Positions 1 to 6,985 are shown, numbered from the stretch's first letter. The stretch: 8,641 nt of DNA from Clostridiales bacterium (GCA_012842725.1 DUSG01000303.1:1-8641), one strand, 5' to 3'. Notes: a model not told the origin generated them from the letters alone. Numbers and translations: made by a program.

Positions 1-30
1 ACGGTAAATCATGGATTTACCGTATTTTTT
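1..30 (+). terminator. Rho-independent terminator of an upstream gene
   Basis: A perfect 10-bp stem (1-10 pairing with 14-23) closes a 3-base loop (atg) and is followed by a T-rich tract at 25-30. This is the form of an intrinsic terminator for a plus-strand gene lying just left of the window. Because the stem begins at base 1, a longer stem or an A-tract on the left, which would make it bidirectional, cannot be excluded. Confidence 0.8.
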
Positions 31-98
31 TGTAGGCATAAATAAAATTTTTCCTCATAAACTAATAACAAAACCATCATGTCATAGGAGGTCGTTAA

Positions 99-332
99 AT
101 GATACAGAGAAGAATGACTCTGGAACACCCAATAGGGCTGCACGATGTGAGAAGGGTGATAGAAAACATCAAGAACATTGGTGAGGGAGAAGAACTGGTA
201 ATACAGATGAGCAACCTGGATTCTTTCAGAGCTGAAGGAATATTTAGCATATTGGATAAGGAAAACTATCAATGGACGACCAAAGGAGGGCATGATGGAA
301 TTGATTATTATATCGTGGCGAGGAGGAGATAA
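99..332 (+). CDS. Small conserved-looking hypothetical protein (77 aa), possible TusA-like fold
   Basis: I do not recognise this gene with certainty. It has a strong AGGAGG ribosome binding site at 86-91, 7 bases before the ATG, and it lies between two terminators, so it is probably a real monocistronic gene. The product is soluble, has no cysteine, signal peptide or membrane segment, and ends in a basic tail (ARRR). The pattern is an N-terminal helix (about residues 15-27), GEGEELVIQM (a strand, about 28-37), a second helix (about 43-53), and two strands ending in DYYIVARR. That order resembles the SirA/TusA sulfur-carrier fold, where a 'PGe.L.i' strand is followed by helix and paired strands, but the N-terminal CPxP active-site motif is absent; residues 9-13 read EHPIG. 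A TusA-type sulfur-transfer role is therefore not supported. The fold comparison is inference from pattern only. A later in-frame ATG at 114 lacks its own ribosome binding site, so I prefer 99. I see no convincing promoter in bases 33-85. Confidence 0.7.
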   Translation: MIQRRMTLEHPIGLHDVRRVIENIKNIGEGEELVIQMSNLDSFRAEGIFSILDKENYQWTTKGGHDGIDYYIVARRR

Positions 333-370
333 TTCAATAAAAACATAAAGAGTATTGATTATGACAAATG

Positions 371-415
371 ACCCAAGAATTCACATTAGCAGAATGTGAA
401 TTCTTGGGTTTTTTT
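371..415 (+). terminator. Strong intrinsic terminator after the 77-aa gene
   Basis: A perfect stem of 17 bp (371-387 with 393-409) closes a 5-base loop (agcag) and runs into seven T residues at 409-415. It lies about 40 bases after the stop of the small gene and about 170 bases before ctsR. It should insulate the heat-shock operon from upstream transcription. There is no matching A-tract on the left side, so it looks unidirectional. Confidence 0.93.
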
Positions 416-511
416 ACTAATCCTCCTTAATGAATCTCAATATAGGGAGCCTTTATTATTGATTCAAATAATATTAACTGTATCAAATGGTAAAATTTAA
501 GCAAAATATAC

Positions 512-540
512 TTGCAACCATGAAAATAAATAGCTATAAT
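512..540 (+). promoter_or_regulatory. SigA-type promoter of the ctsR operon
   Basis: A -35 box TTGCAA (512-517, five of six consensus bases) is followed by a 17-base spacer and a perfect -10 box TATAAT (535-540). Transcription should start near 547, within a few bases of the CtsR operator. The gap between the terminator at 371-415 and ctsR holds no other promoter of comparable quality. Confidence 0.87.
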
Positions 541-548
541 AAAAGTAA

Positions 549-565
549 AGTCAAAGAAAGTCAAA
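549..565 (+). promoter_or_regulatory. CtsR operator (tandem heptad direct repeat)
   Basis: The sequence reads AGTCAAA-GAA-AGTCAAA, a full match to the published CtsR box consensus (A/G)GTCAAANAN(A/G)GTCAAA. It begins nine bases after the -10 box, so a bound CtsR dimer would cover the transcription start and block initiation. A partial third repeat (GTCAGAG, 566-572) follows directly. The site lies just before ctsR itself, which predicts negative autoregulation of the whole operon and release on heat or protein stress. Confidence 0.93.
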
Positions 566-583
566 GTCAGAGAGAGTGATGTT

Positions 584-1042
584 ATGGCCAGGATTAGTGA
601 TATAATTGAAAAGTTTATAAATGATTTGATTGAAGAAGCAGAAGGTACTATTGAAATTGGGAGAAATGAGCTTGCTGATTATTTTAATTGTGCTCCTTCC
701 CAGATTAACTATGTATTGACCACCAGATTCACTACAGAGAGAGGTTATTATATAGAATCCAGAAGGGGAGGCGGCGGCTGCATCAGGATTTCAAAATTAA
801 ATATAGACAAGCAGCGGTATTTAAACGATATTTTTACACAAAAAATCGGTTCCAGCCTGAATAAAGAAAAGGCATACAGCTTTATAGATTTTATGTGCAA
901 GGAAAAACTCATAACAGAGAGAGAAGGCAAAATTATAAAGGCTGCATTGGATGACAGCAATTTGGCAGCCGTACCAAAGGATTTAAGAGATGAAATAAGA
1001 GCATCATTGCTGAAAGCCATGTTGGTTTCAGCATTAGTTTGA
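584..1042 (+). CDS. ctsR: CtsR, transcriptional repressor of class III stress genes
   Basis: CtsR is a dimeric winged-helix repressor that binds tandem GTCAAA heptads in front of clp operons. The product is 152 aa, the usual family length (about 150-155). The N-terminal DNA-binding domain (about residues 1-72) opens with the typical MARISDIIE. Its recognition region is about 37-48 (APSQINYVLTTRF), and the wing carries the glycine-rich loop RRGGGG (60-65) that in other species contacts the minor groove and acts as the thermosensor. The C-terminal helical domain (about 77-152) mediates dimerisation and is the region contacted by McsB in known systems. It is the first gene of the operon, and its own operator is 19 bases before the start. 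The ribosome binding site is unusually weak: a purine run GAGAGAGTGAT at 570-580 replaces AGGAGG, which may hold CtsR at a lower level than the downstream proteins. The ATG at 584 gives the conserved N-terminus, so the start is secure. Confidence 0.97.
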   Translation: MARISDIIEKFINDLIEEAEGTIEIGRNELADYFNCAPSQINYVLTTRFTTERGYYIESRRGGGGCIRISKLNIDKQRYLNDIFTQKIGSSLNKEKAYSFIDFMCKEKLITEREGKIIKAALDDSNLAAVPKDLRDEIRASLLKAMLVSALV

Positions 1043-1065
1043 TTCTTGTATTGGAGGAGATTGTA

Positions 1066-1575
1066 ATGATATGCAACGAATGCGGGAAAAAGCCTGCTAC
1101 TGTCCATATTACTAAAATAGAGAATGGTAAAAAGACAAATATGCATCTTTGTGAACAGTGTGCCTTAGCTAAAGGGGTACTGAATATTAACATGGGATTC
1201 TCCATAAATGATCTGTTGGCAGGTATGCTTAATACAGGAACACCTATGCCTATCAAGGTAGATTTTATGGAGGATCCTTTATGTCCTGTTTGTGGTATGA
1301 AATACAGCAAATTCAGAGAAACCGGCAGATTTGGCTGCGGAAATTGCTATAAGACCTTTGGAGACAGACTGATTCCTTTATTTAGAAGGATACATGGCAA
1401 TATAAATCATACTGGTAAAATACCAAAAAGGACAGGCGGAAAACTGAAAATAGCCAGGGAAATTGAATCATTAAAGATTCAATTAGCTAATGCCATAAAC
1501 AATGAGGAATATGAAAAAGCCGCTGAGTTGAGAGATAAGATAAGAGCTTTGGAGAAAGGCGGGAGGGGTGAATGA
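1066..1575 (+). CDS. mcsA: McsA, zinc-binding activator of the McsB arginine kinase
   Basis: McsA is a cytosolic zinc protein that binds and activates McsB and helps control CtsR. I chose the ATG at 1066 (169 aa) because a GGAGG site at 1053-1057 sits 8 bases before it and the product then begins MICNECG as in the family. An in-frame ATG at 1039 would add nine residues, overlap ctsR and have no ribosome binding site. Four CXXC pairs are visible: C3/C6, C29/C32, C73/C76 and C91/C94, enough for two zinc sites. The C-terminus (about 133-166) carries a UVR motif, EYEKAAELRDKIRALEK, predicted to form a helical hairpin and matching the UvrB/UvrC-type element also present in the ClpC middle domain. 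The protein is slightly shorter than the B. subtilis form (about 185 aa). The gene follows ctsR by 23 bp, and its stop overlaps the mcsB start (ATGA), suggesting translational coupling with its partner. Confidence 0.95.
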   Translation: MICNECGKKPATVHITKIENGKKTNMHLCEQCALAKGVLNINMGFSINDLLAGMLNTGTPMPIKVDFMEDPLCPVCGMKYSKFRETGRFGCGNCYKTFGDRLIPLFRRIHGNINHTGKIPKRTGGKLKIAREIESLKIQLANAINNEEYEKAAELRDKIRALEKGGRGE

Positions 1576-2585
1576 TGGCAGGATGGATTACGCAAGAAGG
1601 TCCGCAAAATGAGATTGTATTAAGCAGCAGAGTAAGATTGGCAAGGAATATTGTCAATACACCGTTCCCTTCCTATTTAAGCATAGAAGATGCTCATAAA
1701 TTGATAAACCAGGTAAAAGAAGCAGTCGATAGAGACGGCACACAATCATATATGCTCTATAACATGGATAGTATGTCTGCCTTGGATAAACAAGTGCTAT
1801 TGGAAAAGCACCTGATAAGTCCTGATTTAGCTAAAAGTACAAAAGGTGCGGCATTGGTGTCAGAGGATGGATTGATAAGCATTATGATTAATGAAGAAGA
1901 TCATATAAGGATCCAGTCAATTCTGCCAGGTTTGCAGATGAAAAACGCATGGGATCTTGGAGATAAAGTTGATGATTTGTTAGAAGAAACTCTTGATTAT
2001 TCTTATGATGAAAAACTTGGATATCTCACTTGTTGCCCTACAAATGTAGGTACCGGTATGAGAGCCTCTTCTATGGTACATCTTCCGGCGTTGAATATGA
2101 TAGGGAATATAAGCAAAATATTGCAAACTGTTACGCAGATAGGTTTGACCATAAGAGGTATGTACGGTGAAGGTACTGAGTTTCAGGGCAATCTATTTCA
2201 AATATCTAATCAAATAACCTTAGGGCTGTCTGAAGATGAAATAGTTGAAAATATAAATGCTGTTACAACTCAGATTGTGGAAAAAGAAAGGGAAGCCAGG
2301 AACATACTGATGAATAATAACAGAATACAGTTGGAAGACAGAGTCTGGAGAGCTTGGGGCATATTGAAAAATGCCCGGGTTATTACATCACAAGAAGCTA
2401 TGAAGCTATTGTCGGATGTCAGATTGGGCATGGATTTAGGCATAATAAAAAATCTAACCGTTACACAACTTAATGAGATAATGATAGAAACACAACCTGC
2501 AAACGTGCAAAAATATGCCGGAGAAGAATTGACTCCGGAAGCCAGGGATATAATAAGAGCAGAGATAATAAGGAAAAAACTGTAG
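1572..2585 (+). CDS. mcsB: McsB, protein arginine kinase
   Basis: McsB transfers the ATP gamma-phosphate to arginine side chains of damaged proteins, creating the mark that sends them to ClpC-ClpP. The product is 337 aa, somewhat shorter than the B. subtilis enzyme (about 363). It has the phosphagen-kinase signature elements: SSRVRLARN (18-26), NEEDHIRIQ (107-115) with a catalytic acidic pair, and CPTNVGTGMRASSMVHLP (155-172), the nucleotide and substrate loop with the active-site cysteine. YGEGTEFQGNLFQISN (198-213) includes a further catalytic glutamate. The C-terminal helical domain ends with RDIIRA (325-330), the RDxxRA motif known to bind phosphoarginine in McsB. Two adjacent ATGs exist (1572 and 1575). 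The first overlaps the mcsA stop as ATGA; the second is 8 bases from the GGAGG at 1562-1566 and may be preferred, removing one methionine. clpC follows after 25 bp. Confidence 0.96.
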   Translation: MMAGWITQEGPQNEIVLSSRVRLARNIVNTPFPSYLSIEDAHKLINQVKEAVDRDGTQSYMLYNMDSMSALDKQVLLEKHLISPDLAKSTKGAALVSEDGLISIMINEEDHIRIQSILPGLQMKNAWDLGDKVDDLLEETLDYSYDEKLGYLTCCPTNVGTGMRASSMVHLPALNMIGNISKILQTVTQIGLTIRGMYGEGTEFQGNLFQISNQITLGLSEDEIVENINAVTTQIVEKEREARNILMNNNRIQLEDRVWRAWGILKNARVITSQEAMKLLSDVRLGMDLGIIKNLTVTQLNEIMIETQPANVQKYAGEELTPEARDIIRAEIIRKKL

Positions 2586-2610
2586 GATTTCTGAAAAAAG
2601 GAGGGATATC

Positions 2611-5055
2611 ATGGGAATGTTTGATAAATTTACTGAAAGAGCACAGAAAGTCATGTTATATGCCCAAGAGGAAGCATTGAGACTGAATCATAATTATATA
2701 GGAACAGAACATTTGTTACTTGGTCTTGTAAGAGAAGGTCAGGGTATGGCTGCTCACATATTAAAGAGCAAAGGTGTAGATTTAGAAAATGTAAGGCAAA
2801 TGGTAGCTTCAGCCGTTGGTGTAGGTGAAGAGCCTGTAAATCAAGTTTTAGGCTATACCCCAAGGACTAAATATATAATAGAAAGCAGTTTAAATGAAGC
2901 AAGAAATTATGGTCATAACTATGTAGGAACAGAACATATTCTTCTTGCACTGATGAGAGAGGGAGAAGGTGTTGCAGCCAAGATTCTTAAGAGTTTAGGT
3001 TTAGATATTCAGGACATAGAGGCTGAACTTAAAAATCAATTGGCCAATGAAAAGGGACCTGCTGGAAAAGGCGGCAGATCATTAAAACGCCATAAGACAC
3101 CTAATTTAGATCAATATGGCAGAGATTTGACCGAGATGGCCAGAGAAGGTAAATTAGACCCAATAATAGGCAGAGTTCAGGAAACTGAAAGAGTTATACA
3201 GATATTAAGCAGAAGAACAAAAAATAATCCTGTACTTATAGGTGATCCAGGAGTAGGTAAAACTGCCATTGCAGAAGGGCTTGCACAAAAAATTGCAGAA
3301 GGCAATGTGCCGGAGATTTTGAAGGATAAAAGGGTAATAGCTCTTGATTTGTCAGCAATGGTGGCAGGGTCCAAATACAGGGGAGAATTTGAAGAAAGAC
3401 TTAAAAATGTGATGAATGAAATCAAAGAATCAAAAAATGTGATACTATTTATCGACGAAATGCACACCATCATAGGAGCCGGGGGAGCAGAAGGGGCCAT
3501 AGATGCATCCAATATACTGAAACCTGCATTGGCTAGAGGTGAGATCCAAGCCATCGGCGCCACAACATTGGACGAATACAGAAAACATGTAGAGAAGGAT
3601 GCAGCCCTCGAAAGAAGATTTCAGCCGGTTATGGTGGGAGAGCCCAGCAAAGAGGAAACAATTAAAATACTGGAAGGTTTAAGAGATAAATATGAGGCTC
3701 ATCACAAGGTTAAGATTACTGATGAAGCCATAAAATCAGCCGTTGAGCTTTCTGACAGATATATAACCGACAGGTTCTTGCCGGATAAAGCCATCGATCT
3801 TATAGATGAAGCAGCTTCCAGAATAAGAATAAAAACTTTTACGGCACCTCCTGATGTAAAGAAACTGGAAGAAGAGCTTGCTTCGTTGGAAAAAGAAAAA
3901 GCTGAGGCCGTTAATACGCAGAATTTTGAGAAGGCAGCAGAGATTAGAGATAAAGAAAAGGAATTAAGGAAAGAACTTGATAAAGTAATAAAAGAATGGA
4001 ATGAAAAGACTAATGAAAATGAGCTTGTAGTTAGAGAAGAGGATATAGCATATATCGTATCTTCATGGACTGGTATACCTGTAACCAAGTTGGCGGAAGA
4101 AGAATCTCAGAGGCTCTTGAATTTAGAGAAGATACTTCATGAAAGGGTAATAGGTCAGGATGAAGCCGTAACCGCTGTAGCAAAAGCAATAAAAAGGGCA
4201 AGAGTAGGTTTGAAGGATCCTAAAAGGCCTGTTGGTTCATTTATTTTCTTGGGCCCGACAGGAGTTGGAAAAACTGAATTGTCGAGAGCTTTGGCGGAAG
4301 CACTCTTTGGTGACGAAAATGCCATGATCAGGATTGATATGTCTGAATACATGGAAAAACATACTGTTTCAAGGCTTATCGGTTCACCTCCGGGATATGT
4401 GGGGTATGAGGAAGGAGGTCAACTGACAGAAAAAGTAAGAAGGAAACCCTATTCAGTAGTTTTGTTAGATGAAATAGAAAAAGCCCATCCAGACGTTTTT
4501 AACGTGCTTCTTCAAATTTTGGAAGATGGGAGACTTACTGATGGGAAGGGCAGAACAGTAGACTTCAAGAATACGGTTATAATCATGACCTCAAACGTCG
4601 GAGCAAGCACAATAAAAAGACAGAAGGTTATGGGATTTACACCCAGCACAAATGAAAAAGAAGAAGCTTACGAAAGAATGAAAGAAAATGTTATGGAAGA
4701 ATTGAAAAGAACCTTCAGACCGGAGTTTTTAAACAGAGTGGATGATGTAATCGTATTCCATCAATTAGAAGAAGAACACTTGAAGAAAATTGTCGATTTA
4801 ATGTTGAAATCCCTTAAGAACAGAATTAAGGAAATGAATATAGATATAGAAGTAACAGATAATGCAAGATCCCTATTGGTAAGCAAGGGATATGATCCTG
4901 TTTATGGTGCAAGACCTCTAAGACGTGCGATACAGAAGATGGTAGAGGATAAGTTGTCGGAAGAAATGCTGGCAGGAAATATAAAGGCAGGAAGCAAAGT
5001 ATTGTTGGATTCAGACGGAGAGCAGCTGGTATTCAAGCAGGAAGCATCTAGTTAA
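2611..5055 (+). CDS. clpC: ClpC, AAA+ unfoldase subunit of the ClpCP protease
   Basis: ClpC is a hexameric HSP100 ATPase that unfolds substrates and threads them into ClpP. At 814 aa it is full length. The order is a double Clp_N domain (about 1-145), AAA-1 with Walker A GDPGVGKT (211-218) and Walker B ILFIDE (278-283), a coiled-coil middle domain (about 412-468), then AAA-2 with Walker A GPTGVGKT (548-555), Walker B VVLLDE (616-621), RPEFLNR (703-709) and sensor-2 GARPLRR (766-772). Both Clp_N repeats carry GTEH, placing glutamates at 33 and 108, which align with the phosphoarginine-pocket residues E32 and E106 of B. subtilis ClpC. The middle domain has a UVR-like FEKAAEIRD (439-447); F439 appears to match the phenylalanine that stabilises the inactive head-to-head form in S. 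aureus. The ClpP-docking loop reads VMGF (673-676) where VGF or LGF is usual. A strong AGGAGGG site at 2599-2605 precedes the ATG. Adaptor control by McsB is implied by the operon. Confidence 0.98.
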   Translation: MGMFDKFTERAQKVMLYAQEEALRLNHNYIGTEHLLLGLVREGQGMAAHILKSKGVDLENVRQMVASAVGVGEEPVNQVLGYTPRTKYIIESSLNEARNYGHNYVGTEHILLALMREGEGVAAKILKSLGLDIQDIEAELKNQLANEKGPAGKGGRSLKRHKTPNLDQYGRDLTEMAREGKLDPIIGRVQETERVIQILSRRTKNNPVLIGDPGVGKTAIAEGLAQKIAEGNVPEILKDKRVIALDLSAMVAGSKYRGEFEERLKNVMNEIKESKNVILFIDEMHTIIGAGGAEGAIDASNILKPALARGEIQAIGATTLDEYRKHVEKDAALERRFQPVMVGEPSKEETIKILEGLRDKYEAHHKVKITDEAIKSAVELSDRYITDRFLPDKAIDLIDEAASRIRIKTFTAPPDVKKLEEELASLEKEKAEAVNTQNFEKAAEIRDKEKELRKELDKVIKEWNEKTNENELVVREEDIAYIVSSWTGIPVTKLAEEESQRLLNLEKILHERVIGQDEAVTAVAKAIKRARVGLKDPKRPVGSFIFLGPTGVGKTELSRALAEALFGDENAMIRIDMSEYMEKHTVSRLIGSPPGYVGYEEGGQLTEKVRRKPYSVVLLDEIEKAHPDVFNVLLQILEDGRLTDGKGRTVDFKNTVIIMTSNVGASTIKRQKVMGFTPSTNEKEEAYERMKENVMEELKRTFRPEFLNRVDDVIVFHQLEEEHLKKIVDLMLKSLKNRIKEMNIDIEVTDNARSLLVSKGYDPVYGARPLRRAIQKMVEDKLSEEMLAGNIKAGSKVLLDSDGEQLVFKQEASS

Positions 5056-5128
5056 ACGGCATGCAAAATATGACGAAATATATATAAAATTGAGACAAGG
5101 GTACTAATGATGAGAGGAGGAAATATGG

Positions 5129-6487
5129 ATGGCAAAGTTGAAGAGTAAATATGTATGTAGTGAGTGTGGATGTGTATCTCCAAAATGGATGGGGAAGTGT
5201 CCTGAATGTAACCAGTGGAATACCTTTATTGAAGAAGTTGATGTCAAAGAGACCGGTTTGGCCTCCTCTTCATCATTGAGTATCCTGACACCTCAGAAAA
5301 TGAATGATATATCGATGGAAGATGAGATAAGACTAAGCACAGGATTGAACGAATTGGACAGAGTTTTAGGCGGAGGTATTGTGAAGGGTTCCCTTGTATT
5401 GGTGGGAGGAGATCCAGGGATAGGGAAATCTACTCTGTTGCTACAGTTGTCATATAATGTCGCAGGCAAGGACCAAAAGATATTGTATGTTTCCGGAGAG
5501 GAATCCATAAAGCAAATAAAACTAAGAGCACAGAGAATGGGTGCTGAATCAGAAAATATATATTTATTGTCAGAAAACAATATGGAACATATTTTAACGA
5601 ATATACAGAATATAAACCCTGACCTGCTTGTAATTGATTCAATACAAACCGTTTATAATCCAAACATAATGTCTGCCCCAGGAAGTGTCAGTCAAGTAAG
5701 GGATGCCACGGGAAACTTGCTGAGGATTGCAAAAGGTGATGGTATTACAGTATTTATTGTAGGACATGTTACAAAGGCTGGAGCTATTGCAGGTCCAAGA
5801 GTTTTGGAGCACATGGTAGATACGGTTTTATATTTTGAGGGAGATTCCCATATGTCCTACAGAATTTTGAGGGCAGTTAAAAACAGATTTGGTTCTACTA
5901 ATGAATTAGGTATATTTGAAATGACTGATCAGGGGCTTAAAGAAGTCATCAATCCTTCTCAAATGTTGTTGTCCGGAAGGATGAAAGGAGTATCAGGTTC
6001 TGCTGTAATTGCATCCATGGAAGGCACAAGACCCATGCTTGTTGAGGTACAAGCTCTATTGAGTTATACAAGTTTTGGAGTACCCAGAAGAGCAGCAACA
6101 GGTGCAGATTACAACAGAGTGGTAATGTTGATGGCTGTGCTGGAAAAAAGACTGGGACTTCAGCTTCAAAATTATGATGCTTATGTGAATGTTGTCGGAG
6201 GTATAAAACTTAATGAACCGTCTTCAGACTTGGGAATCATTGCTGCTATAGCTTCAAGCTATAGAGATAAGGAAATAGATGATGGTACCGTTATTATCGG
6301 AGAGGTAGGTTTAGCCGGAGAAGTAAGAGCAGTCAGCCATATTGAAAAAAGAATAAGCGAGGCTTATAAACTGGGATTTAATAAATGTATAATACCTTAC
6401 AATAATTACAAAAACCTTAAAGATGATTTTAAAATAAAACTTTACGGTGTAAAAAACGTAGAAGAGGCGTTGGATATAATAATATAA
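5129..6487 (+). CDS. radA: RadA (Sms), DNA repair and branch-migration ATPase
   Basis: RadA is a RecA-related, DnaB-like hexameric motor that drives branch migration at recombination intermediates. The 452-aa product has all standard parts: a four-cysteine zinc finger (C10, C13, C24, C27), a RecA-like core with Walker A GDPGIGKST (94-102) and Walker B LLVIDS (166-171), the RadA-specific KNRFG motif (251-255), and a C-terminal Lon-protease-like domain (about 285-452) that in this family serves as a DNA-binding scaffold and not as a protease. The start at 5129 lies 8 bases after AGGAGG (5115-5120). Another ATG at 5125 in a different frame yields only seven codons. The 73-bp gap after clpC holds no hairpin terminator and only a poor -10-like AT run (5081-5090), so co-transcription with the heat-shock operon is likely. 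disA, which commonly follows radA, is absent. Confidence 0.97.
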   Translation: MAKLKSKYVCSECGCVSPKWMGKCPECNQWNTFIEEVDVKETGLASSSSLSILTPQKMNDISMEDEIRLSTGLNELDRVLGGGIVKGSLVLVGGDPGIGKSTLLLQLSYNVAGKDQKILYVSGEESIKQIKLRAQRMGAESENIYLLSENNMEHILTNIQNINPDLLVIDSIQTVYNPNIMSAPGSVSQVRDATGNLLRIAKGDGITVFIVGHVTKAGAIAGPRVLEHMVDTVLYFEGDSHMSYRILRAVKNRFGSTNELGIFEMTDQGLKEVINPSQMLLSGRMKGVSGSAVIASMEGTRPMLVEVQALLSYTSFGVPRRAATGADYNRVVMLMAVLEKRLGLQLQNYDAYVNVVGGIKLNEPSSDLGIIAAIASSYRDKEIDDGTVIIGEVGLAGEVRAVSHIEKRISEAYKLGFNKCIIPYNNYKNLKDDFKIKLYGVKNVEEALDIII

Positions 6488-6514
6488 ACCCTGCTACCAA
6501 GCAGGGTTTATATT
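6481..6514. terminator. Shared bidirectional terminator between convergent genes
   Basis: A perfect 15-bp stem (6481-6495 with 6500-6514) closes a 4-base loop (acca). The outer arms are AT-rich, so each strand reads GGG followed by TTTATATT. The hairpin includes the radA TAA (6485-6487) and reaches into the stop codon of the minus-strand gene (6513-6515). The U-tract is interrupted by A on both strands, so efficiency may be moderate, but the symmetry fits termination from both directions. Confidence 0.8.
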
Positions 6515-6908
6515 AAAACATATTATATATTCCCAATGTGTTTATATTTTCATATTCTTTTTCCAAAACATTATCAAGGCTGATATCTAAAGTATTACAA
6601 AGAGATGCGATATAGAACAGGTGATTTCCTATCTCCTTTTCTATAATATCTCTGCAATTTTCACATAATTCGCCTTCGATATGTGCACTCATGTGATTCT
6701 TTAAATCTTCAATATTTATATCCAGTGGAACAATCTGTTTTCTGGCGTTAACTTTAATACAACCACAGTTTGTAACCGCTTTTGCAATTGCTCTGTTGAC
6801 TCTGGCTTGAGCTTCTTCAAGTTTTGTCATTATATCCAAAATGCTTTTGTGCCTTATCAAAAGCTCGGATACGCTCTGCTGAAAGTCTTTGCATATAGAA
6901 TCCTTCAC
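6513..6908 (-). CDS. Conserved-looking clostridial protein of unknown function with MazG-like C-terminal helices and CGC/CxxC cysteines
   Basis: Function is unknown. The 131-aa product is mostly helical, with no signal peptide or membrane segment. The N-terminal half (about 1-45) looks like a long amphipathic helix pair rich in E, R and A. It is followed by VTNCGCI (45-51), resembling the CGC motif that leads such proteins to be labelled DUF1573. C82 and C85 form a CxxC, so C48/C50 plus C82/C85 could bind a metal. The C-terminal part (about 88-131; EKEIGNHLFYIASLCNTLDIS then LDNVLEKEY) resembles the last helices of MazG-like nucleotide pyrophosphohydrolases, but the ExxD acid is replaced (EIGN), so hydrolase activity is doubtful. 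Both family comparisons come from memory of patterns. The start is GTG at 6908, with AGGAG (6918-6922) nine bases away. The gene is convergent with radA, is transcribed alone, and has a perfect consensus promoter, so it is probably well expressed. Confidence 0.85.
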   Translation of the reverse strand: MKDSICKDFQQSVSELLIRHKSILDIMTKLEEAQARVNRAIAKAVTNCGCIKVNARKQIVPLDINIEDLKNHMSAHIEGELCENCRDIIEKEIGNHLFYIASLCNTLDISLDNVLEKEYENINTLGIYNMF

Positions 6909-6956
6909 TGCATATCACTCCTAAGCTCATGTATACATAAACTGTACTATAAGATA

Positions 6957-6985
6957 ATTATAGATTTATAGAATTTAGTTGTCAA
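6957..6985 (-). promoter_or_regulatory. Consensus SigA promoter for the minus-strand gene
   Basis: Read on the minus strand, TTGACA (6985-6980), a 17-base spacer and TATAAT (6962-6957) match the vegetative promoter consensus at all twelve hexamer positions. Transcription should begin near 6950, leaving a leader of about 40 bases before the GTG at 6908. No operator-like repeat overlaps the -10 region. Confidence 0.9.

Noticed and set aside
9..293. Minus-strand open frame of 94 codons across the small plus-strand gene
   Set aside because: It runs antisense to a gene with a strong ribosome binding site, has no good site of its own, and its composition (rich in F, Y, H, S) is typical of a non-coding antisense frame.
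1039..1065. Upstream in-frame ATG for mcsA giving nine extra residues
   Set aside because: It overlaps the end of ctsR, has no ribosome binding site, and the ATG at 1066 has GGAGG at good spacing and gives the family N-terminus.
748..1310. Two overlapping minus-strand frames antisense to ctsR and mcsA
   Set aside because: Both lie opposite clearly recognised genes, lack ribosome binding sites and resemble no family; they are shadows of the real coding strand.
2611..3045. Internal repeat in the N-terminal part of clpC (two copies around GTEH)
   Set aside because: This is the normal tandem Clp_N repeat of the family, not a recent duplication.
3177..4352. Several minus-strand open frames inside clpC
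   Set aside because: They are antisense to a fully conserved AAA+ protein and have the serine- and isoleucine-rich composition expected from reversed coding sequence.
5293..5663. Two minus-strand frames antisense to radA
   Set aside because: No ribosome binding site, no recognisable motif, and the plus strand encodes intact RadA motifs in the same interval.
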